Shown here: piece after piece, positions 44,954 through 53,475 of the stretch
How positions within the stretch are numbered: position 1 is the first letter of the stretch
How the letters are laid out: the number at the start of each line of letters is the position of its first letter
From: Piscinibacter sp.
GTDB lineage: Bacteria; Pseudomonadota; Gammaproteobacteria; Burkholderiales; Burkholderiaceae_C
Assembly (NCBI GenBank): GCA_019635485.1
Contig: JAHBZL010000023.1
Coordinates: forward strand, 1-64,000
DNA length: 64,000 bases
Reading direction: 5' to 3'
Program-made: the position numbers and the translations under genes
The notes under the pieces: model-generated
Databases searched by the model: none
Told to the model about the DNA's origin: nothing
Seen by the model: only the letters and a program-made list of their open reading frames with translations

Positions 44954-46294
44954 ATGAGCAAGATGTTTCTTGCAGGGCTGTCGCTCGCCCTGCTTTCGGG
45001 CCCGAGCCTCGCGCTGGACCTGATGGACTCGTACCGCAAGGCGCGCGAGGCCGACCCCGACCTGCTCGCGGCGCACCAGGCGCTCGCCGCCGGCCGCGAG
45101 AAGGCCGTACAGGGCAGCGCACTGCTGAAGCCGCAGATCGGGCTGACGGCGAGCGTCTCGCACGCGAACGACCGCAGCAGCACCGGCAACCTGCCGCCGC
45201 AACTGGCCGGCCTGGTGCCGGACAGCAGCTCGGGTTCGACGCACCAGGTGGCGCTGCAGCTCAAGCAGCCGCTCTACGACGCCAAGGCACGCGCCGACAA
45301 GGCGCAGCTCGAGCAGCAGACGGGCCTGGCCGAGGTCTCGCACCGGCAGGCCGAGCAGTCGCTGATCCAGCGTGTCGGCGAGGCCTACTTCGACGTGCTG
45401 CTGGCGCAGGAGTCGCTGCGCGTCGTGCAGGCGGAGAAGGCCGCGGTCGGCCTGCAGCGCGACCGCGCGCAGGCGCGCTTCGACGTCGGCCGCGGCAAGA
45501 TCACCGATCTGCAGGAGGCCCAGGCGCGCTACGACGGCGTGCTGACGCGCGAGGTCTCGGCGCAGAGCACGCTGGCGCTGCGCCAGGCGCAGTACCGCGA
45601 GCTGACCGGTGTCGAGGCCGAGGGCCTGGCGCCGCTGGCAGCCGGCTTCGTGCCGGCGCCGCCGGCGCCCGACAGCCTGGCCGCCTGGCAGCTCAAGGGC
45701 GAGGATGCCAACACGCGCGTGCAGCGCCAGCGCGGCGAACTGGCGATCGCCGGCGCCGAGATCGAGAAGTACCGCCTGTCCGGCCGGCCGACGCTGGACC
45801 TCGTCGCCAGCGTCACGGATCGCGGCCAGCACGGCGGCAGCTCGTCGCTGAGCCCGGAACGCAACCGCTCGGCGTTGATCGGATTGCAGTTCAACCTGCC
45901 GCTGTACGCCGGCGGCGGCATCGACTCGCGCGAGCGCGAATCGCTGGCGCGCCAGCGCCAGGCCGAGCAGCAGCTCGCCGGTGCAAGGCGCGACACGCGG
46001 CTGCAGGTGCAGGACGGCTTCCTCGCGGTGAAGACCGGCGTCGCGCGCATCGCCTCGCTCGAGCAGTCGCTGCGCTCGACCCGCACCGCGCTGGAGGCGA
46101 CCACGCTGGGCCGCGACGTCGGCACGCGCACCGAACTCGACGTGCTCGACGCGCAGCAGCGGGTGTTCGCCTCCGAACTGGACCTCGCGCAGGCGCGCCA
46201 CGACTACCTGCTCGGCCGGCTGCGCCTCGCCGCGGCCGCCGGCGAGCTGCAGGAGGGCGACCTGCAGAGCCTGAACGCCCAGCTCACCCGCTGA
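44954..46294 (+). CDS. TolC-family outer-membrane channel
   Basis: 446-residue outer-membrane efflux protein with a signal peptide (SKMFLAGLSLALLSGPSLA, cut before LDLMDSY) and the duplicated helix/strand pattern of TolC (DLMDSYRKAREADPDLLAAHQALAAGREKA..., GEAYFDVLLAQESLRVVQAEK, then GLQFNLPLYAGGGIDSRERES and RTELDVLDAQQRVFASELDLAQARHDYLLG). It completes the tripartite pump 29 nt after the RND gene. Length is typical (about 440-490). Confidence 0.95.
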   Translation: MSKMFLAGLSLALLSGPSLALDLMDSYRKAREADPDLLAAHQALAAGREKAVQGSALLKPQIGLTASVSHANDRSSTGNLPPQLAGLVPDSSSGSTHQVALQLKQPLYDAKARADKAQLEQQTGLAEVSHRQAEQSLIQRVGEAYFDVLLAQESLRVVQAEKAAVGLQRDRAQARFDVGRGKITDLQEAQARYDGVLTREVSAQSTLALRQAQYRELTGVEAEGLAPLAAGFVPAPPAPDSLAAWQLKGEDANTRVQRQRGELAIAGAEIEKYRLSGRPTLDLVASVTDRGQHGGSSSLSPERNRSALIGLQFNLPLYAGGGIDSRERESLARQRQAEQQLAGARRDTRLQVQDGFLAVKTGVARIASLEQSLRSTRTALEATTLGRDVGTRTELDVLDAQQRVFASELDLAQARHDYLLGRLRLAAAAGELQEGDLQSLNAQLTR

Positions 46295-46319
46295 GCCGCC
46301 CGACCCCACAGGACATCCC

Positions 46320-47273
46320 ATGGACATCGACGTCTTCCCGATCCACCAGCTCGACACCGTGTTCCGCGTGCTGCGCACCGCACTCGCGCCGGACACCCGC
46401 CCCGATGCGCGCGAACGGCGTTTCCTCGACACCTATGCCCGCATCGTCGGCTACCCGCTGGGCCCGGCCGACCCGCTGCCGATCGCCGCGGCGGCGGTCA
46501 ACATCGCCGGCGCCCGCCAGCGCAAGCGGCTCGTGCAGCTGGCTGCGATCGCCGCCTTGCTGCGCCGGCCCGTCGCGGCCGCCGGCGTGACCTACGTGAA
46601 GGCGCTGGCCGACCAGCTCGCCGTGCACGAGGACGTGATCGGCGTGCTCGAAGCGCTGCAGCGCGGCCAGGCCCTGCGGGCGCGCCTGCTCGCGACCCGG
46701 CGCACGCTCGGCAGCCTGCTCGGCGAGGCGCGCCGCGCCGGCGGCTGGGCCGGCGTGCTGCGCTTCCTCGCGGCGATGTTCCTGCGGCGCGGCGGCGACC
46801 ACGCGCTGCACGCGCGCTACGAGCGCCTCGCCACGCTGCCCGAGGGCACGCTGGGCCGCACCTACTGGCAGCACATGAAGTCGGAAGGCTTCGGCTTCCC
46901 CGGAGCACCGGGCGGCATCGCCGAGTCGGTGGCCTACCACGACGTCGCGCACGTGCTCGCCGGCCACGAGGCGACCCCGCTCGGCGAGATCCAGCAGGGC
47001 AGCTTCCAGGGCGGCAACCGGCGCACCGACGGCTTCTTCTTCATCCAGTTCGTGCTGCTGCAGTTCCACCACGGCATCAAGGCCTCGCCGGTGGCGCCGG
47101 CCGCCGTGGGGCACTTCGACCCCGAACTGGTGCTGTGGGCGATCCACCGCGGCGCCCGCTGCAGCGTCGACATGACCCACGGCTGGGACTTCTGGCCCCT
47201 GATGCCCTTGCCGCTGGACGAGGCGCGCGAACGCTGCGGCCTGCTGCCCCGGCTGCGCAGCGCCGCGGCCTGA
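46320..47273 (+). CDS. Coq4-like protein (HDxxH-x11-E metal motif)
   Basis: 317-residue soluble protein, mostly helical. It carries AYHDVAHVLAGHEATPLGE, giving His207, Asp208, His211 and Glu223: exactly the HDxxH-x11-E motif of Coq4, a ubiquinone-biosynthesis protein that binds a divalent metal. Neighbouring GFGFPGAPGGIAESVAYHD and the downstream QGSFQGGNRRTDGFFFIQF also suit that fold. The protein is longer than typical Coq4 (about 220-260), with an extra N-terminal helical part. An AGGA precedes the ATG. It follows the tolC-like gene by 25 nt. Function in quinone or lipid chemistry is inferred only from the motif. Confidence 0.75.
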   Translation: MDIDVFPIHQLDTVFRVLRTALAPDTRPDARERRFLDTYARIVGYPLGPADPLPIAAAAVNIAGARQRKRLVQLAAIAALLRRPVAAAGVTYVKALADQLAVHEDVIGVLEALQRGQALRARLLATRRTLGSLLGEARRAGGWAGVLRFLAAMFLRRGGDHALHARYERLATLPEGTLGRTYWQHMKSEGFGFPGAPGGIAESVAYHDVAHVLAGHEATPLGEIQQGSFQGGNRRTDGFFFIQFVLLQFHHGIKASPVAPAAVGHFDPELVLWAIHRGARCSVDMTHGWDFWPLMPLPLDEARERCGLLPRLRSAAA

Positions 47274-47299
47274 ACACGTCACACCCGCTCCCTGAAGCC

Positions 47300-47857
47300 A
47301 TGCAACCCCACACCACGGCGTTCACGATGCCCTCCTTCCTCACCCCCCTGCGCCGGGCCGCCGCGGCCGCGCTGCTGGCCCTGACGGCCTGCGCCACGCA
47401 ACCGGACGTGCACGCCGACCGCGACGCGTCGGTGGACCTGCGCGCGTACCGGACCTTCGCCTGGTTCGACACCGGCAGCGCGCCGGCTTACGCCGGCCTC
47501 TGGTCGCGGCACCTGCAGCAGGCGACCCGCCAGCAGCTCGAACGGCAGGGCTACGTCTACAGCGAGGTGCAGCCCGACCTGCGCGTCAACCTGATCGTCG
47601 CGGTGAAGGACAAGGTCGAGCTGCGCAGCGCGCCCACCGGCGGCCGCCTGTACGGCTGGCGCCATGCGGGGGTCGAGTCGGTGCCGTTCCGCGAGGGCAC
47701 GCTGGCGATCGACCTGGTCGATGCGCGACGCAACGCACTGGTCTGGCGCGGCGTCGCCGAAGGCCGGCTGACCGACGCCCAGGTGCGCGAGCCGGCGCAG
47801 CTGGCCGCGTCGGCCGTCAGCGAGATCTTCGCCGCCTTCCCGGTGGTCGTGCGATGA
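47300..47857 (+). CDS. DUF4136-like lipoprotein
   Basis: 185-residue lipoprotein precursor with lipobox LTAC (ALLALTACATQP). The mature part begins D-V-H-A-D-R-D-A-S-V-D-L-R-A-YRTFAWFDTG, then an LERQGYVYSEVQPDLRVNLIV strand, GGRLYGWRH and EGTLAIDLVDARRNALVWRGVAEG, the usual layout of DUF4136 proteins (Y-x-T-F-A-W near the start, L-V-W-R-G late). Function is unknown. A start at 47327 would remove a 9-residue polar leader and is also possible. Its stop overlaps the protease ATG (ATGA). Confidence 0.85.
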   Translation: MQPHTTAFTMPSFLTPLRRAAAAALLALTACATQPDVHADRDASVDLRAYRTFAWFDTGSAPAYAGLWSRHLQQATRQQLERQGYVYSEVQPDLRVNLIVAVKDKVELRSAPTGGRLYGWRHAGVESVPFREGTLAIDLVDARRNALVWRGVAEGRLTDAQVREPAQLAASAVSEIFAAFPVVVR

Positions 47858-48906
47858 GCCGGCGCGTCGCGGCCGCGATCGGCCTTGCTCTCGCCCTGAT
47901 CGTCGCGCCAGCCGCTGCAGCGCCGGCGCCCGTCCCCACCCTCGCCCAGGCTTTCAAGCAGGTCGGCCCGGCCGTGGTGGTCGTGCGCACGCGCGAACGT
48001 GTGGCACCGGCGGCAGGCGGCCCCGGCGCGGCACCGGCCTCGGTGGCCGGACTCGGTTCGGGCGTGCTGATCAGCGCCGACGGCCAGGTGCTGACGGCCG
48101 CGCACGTGGTGCAGGCGGCCGACGCGGTGGCGGTGGAGTTCCCCGGCGGCGCGGCGGTGCGCGCGCGCGTCGTGGCCTCCGACCAGGCGGCCGACGTCGC
48201 GCTGCTGCAGCTCGAACGCGTGCCGCCCGGCATCGTGCCGGCGCGGCTGGGCGATTCGGATCGCGCCGAGGTCGGCGACGAGGTATTCATCGTCGGCGCT
48301 CCGCTGGGCATCTCGCACACGCTGACGGTCGGCCACCTGAGCGCGCGCCGCCGGTCGACGAGCGGCTTCGGGGCCTTGTTCCCGGCCGAGCTGTTCCAGA
48401 CCGACGCGGCGATCAACCGCGGCAACTCGGGCGGGCCGATGTTCAACCGCGCCGGCGAGGTGATCGGCGTGGTGAGCCACATCGTCTCGACCAGCGGCGG
48501 CTCGGAGGGACTCGGGTTCGTGGTCACGTCCAACCTCGCGCGCCGGCTGCTGCTGGACGAGCCGACGCCGTGGAGCGGTCTGGACGGCTACCTGGTCACG
48601 CCGGAACTGGCGCGGCTGCTGAACCTGCCGGCTGCCGGACTGCTGGTGCAGCGGGTCGCGGCCGGCTCGCCGGCCGAGCAGCTCGGGCTGCGTGGCGGCC
48701 AGGTGCCGGCGACGATCGCCGAGGAATCGCTGCTGCTCGGCGGCGACCTGGTGCTGGCCGTCGAGGGACTGTCGTTCGCGCTGCCCGATGCCGGGGAGCG
48801 CATCCGGCATCGGCTGGTCGCCTGGCGCGGCAGCGGTGCCGCTCTGCACCTGCAGGTGCTGCGCGAGGGCCGGTTGTTCGAACTGGAAGCGCGCGTGCGG
48901 CGTTGA
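47854..48906 (+). CDS. HtrA/Deg-like periplasmic serine protease with PDZ domain
   Basis: 350-residue secreted protease: signal peptide (cut near AAAAPAP) and a trypsin-like domain with the full triad His84 (LTAAHVV), Asp114 (ADVALLQL) and Ser192 (INRGNSGGPM). A single PDZ domain (about 245-345, LVTPELARLLNLPAAGLLVQRV...DLVLAVEGLSF) follows. It resembles DegS/HhoB more than DegP in having one PDZ, but has no membrane anchor. It is coupled to the DUF4136 lipoprotein by a 4-nt overlap and is convergent with eda. Confidence 0.93.
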   Translation: MSRRVAAAIGLALALIVAPAAAAPAPVPTLAQAFKQVGPAVVVVRTRERVAPAAGGPGAAPASVAGLGSGVLISADGQVLTAAHVVQAADAVAVEFPGGAAVRARVVASDQAADVALLQLERVPPGIVPARLGDSDRAEVGDEVFIVGAPLGISHTLTVGHLSARRRSTSGFGALFPAELFQTDAAINRGNSGGPMFNRAGEVIGVVSHIVSTSGGSEGLGFVVTSNLARRLLLDEPTPWSGLDGYLVTPELARLLNLPAAGLLVQRVAAGSPAEQLGLRGGQVPATIAEESLLLGGDLVLAVEGLSFALPDAGERIRHRLVAWRGSGAALHLQVLREGRLFELEARVRR

Positions 48907-48928
48907 CCGGGCCGCTGCCGCGCGCGGG

Positions 48929-49558
48929 TCAGGCGCGGCGCAGTGCGCCGGCCTCGCGCGCGAGGCGCGTAACGCGCGCCCAGTCCTTGGCCGCCACGGC
49001 GTCGGCCGGCGTCAGCCACGAACCGCCGCAGACCTTGACGTTGGGCAGCGCGAGGAACTGCGGCGCGGTCTCGACCGTGATGCCGCCGGTCGGGCAGAAC
49101 GCGACATCCGGGAACGGGCCGTGCAGCGCCTTCAGCAGGTTCAGGCCGCCCACCGCCGTGGCGGGGAACAGCTTGAGGAAGCCGTAGCCGTCGGCGTTGG
49201 CCATCATCACCTCGCTGGCGGTCGACACGCCGGGCAGCAGCGGCAGGCCGATCTGGTGACAGGCGCGCCCGACCTCGGGTGTGTAGCCCGGGCTGACGCC
49301 AAACACGCAGCCGGCGTCCTTCGCCGCCTTCGCGTCCTCGACATTGCGGATCGTGCCGGCGCCGACGATCGCGCCGGGCACGGCCTTCGCGATCGCCTCC
49401 ATGCACTGCAGCGCCACCGGTGTGCGCAGCGTGATCTCCAGCACCTTGACGCCGCCCTCCACCAGCGCCTGCGCCATCGGCACCGCGTCTTCGAGCTTCT
49501 GGATCACGATGACCGGGATCACCGGCCCATGGGTCGCGAGTTCGAGCGTGTTCATCAT
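48929..49558 (-). CDS. eda: 2-keto-3-deoxy-6-phosphogluconate aldolase
   Basis: Cleaves KDPG to pyruvate and glyceraldehyde-3-phosphate, the last Entner-Doudoroff step. The 209-residue TIM barrel has the catalytic Glu in VLEITLRTP, the Schiff-base Lys in [11 protein letters not shown], and [28 protein letters not shown]. Two adjacent ATGs (49558 and 49555) follow an AAAGGA; the first is used here. It lies 109 nt after edd, with a GC-rich paired-hairpin element in the gap. Together they form a short operon. Confidence 0.96.
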   Translation of the reverse strand: MMNTLELATHGPVIPVIVIQKLEDAVPMAQALVEGGVKVLEITLRTPVALQCMEAIAKAVPGAIVGAGTIRNVEDAKAAKDAGCVFGVSPGYTPEVGRACHQIGLPLLPGVSTASEVMMANADGYGFLKLFPATAVGGLNLLKALHGPFPDVAFCPTGGITVETAPQFLALPNVKVCGGSWLTPADAVAAKDWARVTRLAREAGALRRA

Positions 49559-49599
49559 CTGATCCTTTCCTCTCAGTCGATCAAGCAGCCGCCGCGGAA

Positions 49600-49666
49600 C
49601 CGGCTTTGCCGGGCCGCTGGCGGCGCCCCCCTGGGGGGGAGCGCCGTGAGGCGCTTCCGGGGGGGG
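49600..49666 (-). repeat. GC-rich paired-hairpin element in the edd-eda spacer
   Basis: Two inverted repeats side by side: CGGC-TTT-GCCG (49601-49611) and GGCGCCCCCC/GGGGGGaGCGCC (about 49622-49645), then a run of nine G. This looks like a dispersed intergenic element of Burkholderiales genomes. A related pair of hairpins lies between sdhA and sdhB. It could shape the edd/eda expression ratio. Confidence 0.6.
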
Positions 49667-49667
49667 G

Positions 49668-51485
49668 TCACAACCACGTACAGGCCCCCTCCTCGGCGCT
49701 GAGCACGTTGCGGCGCAGGCCGCCGAACAGCTCGCGGCCGAGGCCGTGGGCATGGGTGTCGGCATGCGCCGGGGTCTGCGGCGCCACCTCGCGCAGCGCC
49801 CATTCGCCCGGGTCGACCAGGGCATTGAGCGTGCCGGCCTGGGCGTCGAGCCGGATGACGTCGCCGTCGCGCACCTTGCCCAGCGGGCCGCCGGCCAGCA
49901 CCTCGGGGCTGACGTGGATCGCCGCCGGCACCTTGCCGGAGGCGCCGCTCATGCGGCCGTCGGTCACCAGGGCTACCTTGAACCCCTTGCCCTGCAGCAC
50001 CGCCAGCGGCGGCGTCAGCTTGTGCAGCTCGGGCATGCCGTTGGCACGCGGGCCCTGGAAGCGCACCACGGCGATGAAATCGCGCTCTAGCGTGCCGGCC
50101 TTGAAGGCGGCGAGCAGTTCCTCCTGGCCGTCGAACACCTGCGCCGGGGCCTGCACGACGTGCCGGTCGTCCGGCACCGCCGAGATCTTGATCACCGAGC
50201 GGCCGAGGTTGCCGGTCAGCAGCTTCAGGCCGCCTTCCGGGCTGAACGGCTCGGTGGCCGTGCGCACGATGCTGTCGTCGCCACTCTTGGCCGGCAGCGC
50301 GCTCCAGCGCAGCGCCGCGCCCTCCTGCTGCGGCACCTTGCCGTACTCGCGCAGGCCGCCGGCCGAGACGGTGGCGACGTCGCCATGCATGTAGCCGGTG
50401 TCGATCAGCTCGCGGATCACGAAGCCAGGCCCGCCGGCGGACTGGAACTGGTTCACGTCCGCCTTGCCGTTCGGATAGACACGCGCCAGCAGCGGCGTCG
50501 CCTTCGAGAGGTCGGAGAAATCGGTCCAGTCGATCAGGATGCCCGCCGAGCGCGCCACCGCGACCCAGTGGATCAGGTGATTGGTCGAGCCGCCGGTGGC
50601 CAGCAACGCGAGCATCGCGTTGACGATCACACGCTCGTCGACCAGCTGGCCGATCGGAGTGAAGCGCTCCCCGCCCTTGCGGATCGCGAGCACGTTGCGC
50701 ACCGCCTCGCGCGTCAGCGCCTCGCGCAGCTCGGCGTGCGGGTGCACGAAGGCGCTGCCCGGTACATGCAGGCCCATCGCCTCGAGCAGCATCTGGTTGC
50801 TGTTGGCGGTGCCATAGAAGGTGCAGGTGCCGGCGCCGTGGTAGGCGGCGGACTCGGCCTCGAGCAGCTTGTCGCGCCCGACCAGCCCCTGCGCGAACTG
50901 CTCGCGCACCTTGGACTTCTCGGTGTTGGACAGGCCGGTGCCCATCGGCCCGGCCGGCACGAACACGCAGGGTAGATGGCCGAAGTGCAGCGCGCCGATC
51001 AGGAGGCCCGGCACGATCTTGTCGCACACGCCCAGCAGCAGCGCGGCGTCGAACACGTCGTGGGTCAGCGCCACCGCAGTGCCCATCGCGATGGTGTCGC
51101 GCGAGAACAGGCTCAGCTCCATGCCGGGCAGGCCCTGGGTGACGCCGTCGCACATCGCCGGCACGCCGCCGGCGACCTGCACGGTCGCGCCGTGGCGGTG
51201 CGCCTCGTCGCGGATCACGGCCGGGAACCCTTCGTAGGGCTGGTGCGCCGAGAGCATGTCGTTGTAGGCCGTGACGACACCGATGTTGGGCGCCTTCTCG
51301 GCCACGATGCGGAACTTGTCGTTGCCGGGCAGCGCCGCGAAGGCATGCGCGACGTTTGCGCATCCCATGCGGTCGGCGCCGCGCGGGCGGTCGATCGCGG
51401 CCTGCACCCGCGCCAGGTAGGCCCGGCGCAGCGCGGCACTGCGCTGGCGGATGCGCTGGGTGACTTCGACGACGGCTGGCTTCAT
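49668..51485 (-). CDS. edd: 6-phosphogluconate dehydratase
   Basis: First Entner-Doudoroff enzyme, an Fe-S dehydratase of the IlvD/Edd family. The 605 residues include [41 protein letters not shown] (a cluster-ligand Cys), [15 protein letters not shown] (Cys), [14 protein letters not shown] (Cys), and the C-terminal [21 protein letters not shown]. Length matches the family (about 600-610). It is followed by eda. A GTAACC/GGTTAC palindrome sits about 38 nt upstream of the start, so it is probably under a sugar-acid-responsive repressor encoded elsewhere. Confidence 0.97.
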   Translation of the reverse strand: MKPAVVEVTQRIRQRSAALRRAYLARVQAAIDRPRGADRMGCANVAHAFAALPGNDKFRIVAEKAPNIGVVTAYNDMLSAHQPYEGFPAVIRDEAHRHGATVQVAGGVPAMCDGVTQGLPGMELSLFSRDTIAMGTAVALTHDVFDAALLLGVCDKIVPGLLIGALHFGHLPCVFVPAGPMGTGLSNTEKSKVREQFAQGLVGRDKLLEAESAAYHGAGTCTFYGTANSNQMLLEAMGLHVPGSAFVHPHAELREALTREAVRNVLAIRKGGERFTPIGQLVDERVIVNAMLALLATGGSTNHLIHWVAVARSAGILIDWTDFSDLSKATPLLARVYPNGKADVNQFQSAGGPGFVIRELIDTGYMHGDVATVSAGGLREYGKVPQQEGAALRWSALPAKSGDDSIVRTATEPFSPEGGLKLLTGNLGRSVIKISAVPDDRHVVQAPAQVFDGQEELLAAFKAGTLERDFIAVVRFQGPRANGMPELHKLTPPLAVLQGKGFKVALVTDGRMSGASGKVPAAIHVSPEVLAGGPLGKVRDGDVIRLDAQAGTLNALVDPGEWALREVAPQTPAHADTHAHGLGRELFGGLRRNVLSAEEGACTWL

Positions 51486-51520
51486 GGCAACGCCTCCATG
51501 TAACTGACAGCCAGATTATC

Positions 51521-51537
51521 AAGTAACCTGGTTACAT
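51521..51537. promoter_or_regulatory. operator-like palindrome upstream of edd
   Basis: AAGTAACCTGGTTACAT contains the 13-nt inverted repeat GTAACC-T-GGTTAC (51523-51535), about 38 nt before the edd start. The form is like operators of gluconate-type LacI-family repressors (ATGTTA/TAACAT). A second partial half ATGTAAC lies at 51498-51504. No regulator gene is adjacent, so the binding protein is unknown. Confidence 0.55.
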
Positions 51538-51565
51538 CGCCGGAACAACCCTGCCGGCAGGACCG

Positions 51566-52030
51566 TCAGCGCACCCGCAGCTCGACGCGACGCGCCTCGC
51601 GCGGGTCGCTGCCCCCGATGGTCTCGCGCGGCTTGTCCAGCACGAGCTGGTTCGGCGTCACGCCGTTCGCCTCCAGCGCATGCTGCACCGCCTGCGCGCG
51701 GCGCTTGGCCAGATCGGCGTTGCGGGCCGGGTCGCCGCTCGCATCGTGGTAGCCGGAGATCAGCACCGACGCGTTCGGGTTCGCGCGGGCCGCCTCGGCG
51801 ATGCGGGCGAGCGTGTCCATCGCCTCGGGCGGCAGCTGGTCGGAATCGACCGCGAAGAACACCCGCTCCGCATCGTCCGGCACCGCGGCCTGGGCGGCCG
51901 CTGCCGCGGCAGCGCGCTTGGCGCCGCTGCTGGAGGCGGCCAGCGTGATCACCCCGCCGATCACCAGCGCCACGACGGCGGCCAGCACCGCCAGGGCATA
52001 GTTCTGCACATCGTCGTTGCTGTCGCTCAT
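51566..52030 (-). CDS. OmpA/MotB-domain peptidoglycan-binding protein
   Basis: 154-residue membrane-anchored protein: a short cytosolic N-terminus, one helix (YALAVLAAVVALVIGGVITLAA, about 13-34) and an Ala-rich linker. An OmpA-like domain follows (about 55-154, VFFAVDSDQLPPEAMDTLARIAEAARANP, VLISGYHDASGDPARNADLAKRRAQAV). The NADLAKRRAQAV helix is the typical peptidoglycan-contact block. A GGAGG Shine-Dalgarno precedes the ATG at 52030. It is a single gene, divergent from the ChaC-like gene. Confidence 0.92.
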   Translation of the reverse strand: MSDSNDDVQNYALAVLAAVVALVIGGVITLAASSSGAKRAAAAAAAQAAVPDDAERVFFAVDSDQLPPEAMDTLARIAEAARANPNASVLISGYHDASGDPARNADLAKRRAQAVQHALEANGVTPNQLVLDKPRETIGGSDPREARRVELRVR

Positions 52031-52073
52031 CGGAACCTCCACGGGCGGACGCGAACCATTCTAGAGTTTGGGC

Positions 52074-52664
52074 ATGGATGACAAGGTGCTGGTGCTGCGC
52101 GACCCCGCCCCGATGCTGGAGGCGGTCATGCACGACTGGGGCGGACGCGAGGACCTGTGGATCTTCGGCTATGCCTCGCTGATCTGGCGCCCGGCGTTCC
52201 ACGCCCACGAGCAGCACGTCGCCACGGTGCACGGCTGGCACCGCGCATTGCGCATGCGCTCGCGGGTCAACCGCGGCACGCCCGAGCGGCCCGGGCTGGT
52301 GTTCGCGCTGGTGCGCGGCGGCTCGTGCCGCGGCATGGTCTACCGCATCGAGGCGCGCCACGCCCATGCCGAGCTGCCGCGGCTGTGGGAACGCGAGATG
52401 CCCACCGGCGTCTACGACCCGCGCTGGCTGCCCTGCCGGACGCCGCATGGCACGGTACGCGCGCTCGGTTTCACGCTCAGCCATGCCAGCCCGAACCACA
52501 CCGGCCCGATCGCCGACGAGGAGATGCGCCGCATCCTGCGCGAGGCGCAAGGCCGCTACGGCAGCACGCTGGACTACCTGCTCGAGACCGCCGCCTCGCT
52601 GCGCCGCTGCGGCATCCGTGACCGCGAGATCGAGCGCCTGGAGCGGCTCGCGAAGTCGCTCTAG
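52074..52664 (+). CDS. ChaC-like gamma-glutamylcyclotransferase
   Basis: 196-residue protein of the glutathione-specific ChaC family, which releases 5-oxoproline and Cys-Gly from glutathione. The substrate-binding FGYASLIWRP (31-40) corresponds to the YGSLIW loop, and a candidate catalytic Glu is Glu108 in EREMPTGVYDPRWL. LSHASPNHTGPI and LDYLLETAASL follow as in ChaC. The ATG at 52074 is used; an in-frame TTG two codons earlier is weaker. It is convergent with the MocA-like gene. Confidence 0.9.
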   Translation: MDDKVLVLRDPAPMLEAVMHDWGGREDLWIFGYASLIWRPAFHAHEQHVATVHGWHRALRMRSRVNRGTPERPGLVFALVRGGSCRGMVYRIEARHAHAELPRLWEREMPTGVYDPRWLPCRTPHGTVRALGFTLSHASPNHTGPIADEEMRRILREAQGRYGSTLDYLLETAASLRRCGIRDREIERLERLAKSL

Positions 52665-52673
52665 CGTCGAACG

Positions 52674-53303
52674 CTACAGGCGCTGCGGCGCGTCGCCCGC
52701 GCGCTGCGCCGCATCGCGGCGCAGGTTGTCGAGGTCGTCCTCGGTGTCGACGTCGATCAGCACGCCCGGATCGTCGACCTCGACGCCCAGCGCAGGGTAG
52801 CGCGCGACGAGGCGCCGCGCCCCCTCGTCGCCGCGCAGCGCGACGAGTTCGGAGTACAGCTCCGCGGCGAAGCCCACCGGGTGGCCGCGCACGCCCTTGT
52901 GCTGCGCGTAGACCACCGCGTGCTCGTCGAGCTCGCGTGCGACCTCGCGCAGCGTGTCGCTGCGCACCATCGGCATGTCGGCGGGCAGGATCAGCCAGCC
53001 CGATGCGTCCGAGCGGGCCGCGACGCCCATCGCGATCGAGTGGCCCATGCCGAGTTCCTCGTGCCCGGCGCTGCCGACCTCGGGCAGCACGACCACGTCG
53101 CGCGCCGCGACGCTGCGGCGCGCCGTTTCGGCGAAGGTCTCGGTGGTCACCACCACCACCGGCAGGTGGCTGGAGACGGCATGGCGCAGCGTGGTGGCCA
53201 GCACCGTCGCGCTGCCCAGGCGCTGGGCGAGCTTGTGGTCGGTGCCCAGGAAGCGACTGCCGCGCCCCGCTGCCAACACGATCACCGCCGGCTGCGCCTT
53301 CAT
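52674..53303 (-). CDS. MocA/MobA-like nucleotidyltransferase
   Basis: 209-residue NTP-transferase-fold protein: LAAGRGSRFLGTDHKL (nucleotide loop, with the signature Lys), LPADMPMVRSDTL (metal-binding Asp region), GHPVGFAAELYSELVALRGDEGAR and DVDTEDDL. This matches MocA-type molybdenum-cofactor cytidylyltransferases and their relatives more than MobA. No molybdoenzyme gene is in the window, so the role is uncertain. A GGAG precedes the ATG at 53303. Confidence 0.85.
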   Translation of the reverse strand: MKAQPAVIVLAAGRGSRFLGTDHKLAQRLGSATVLATTLRHAVSSHLPVVVVTTETFAETARRSVAARDVVVLPEVGSAGHEELGMGHSIAMGVAARSDASGWLILPADMPMVRSDTLREVARELDEHAVVYAQHKGVRGHPVGFAAELYSELVALRGDEGARRLVARYPALGVEVDDPGVLIDVDTEDDLDNLRRDAAQRAGDAPQRL

Positions 53304-53460
53304 CAGCGCTTCTCCATTCCCTGTTGTTTGACCCTGTGGTGAGGATGGGAGCCACCTCCCCGATCAGGTAGTGGGAGCTTCACCTAAGGCCTTCCACGTA
53401 AGCAGATTTGCCTAGTAAGAAGTTTCAGGGGGGTTTCTGCGGGTTGATTTTCCCGATGCC

Positions 53461-53466
53461 TATACT
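53461..53466 (+). promoter_or_regulatory. putative -10 box of pdxH
   Basis: TATACT, 9 nt upstream of the pdxH ATG. The expected transcript start is 2-3 nt before the ATG, and no Shine-Dalgarno is present, so the mRNA may be nearly leaderless. No -35 match lies at 16-18 nt. Confidence 0.4.
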
Positions 53467-53475
53467 GGCCCGACC

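Noticed and set aside
41808-45122. A 1104-codon minus-strand open frame, His/Gln/Arg-rich
   Set aside because: Antisense shadow of the RND pump and the adjacent channel gene; composition is typical of reversed GC-rich coding.
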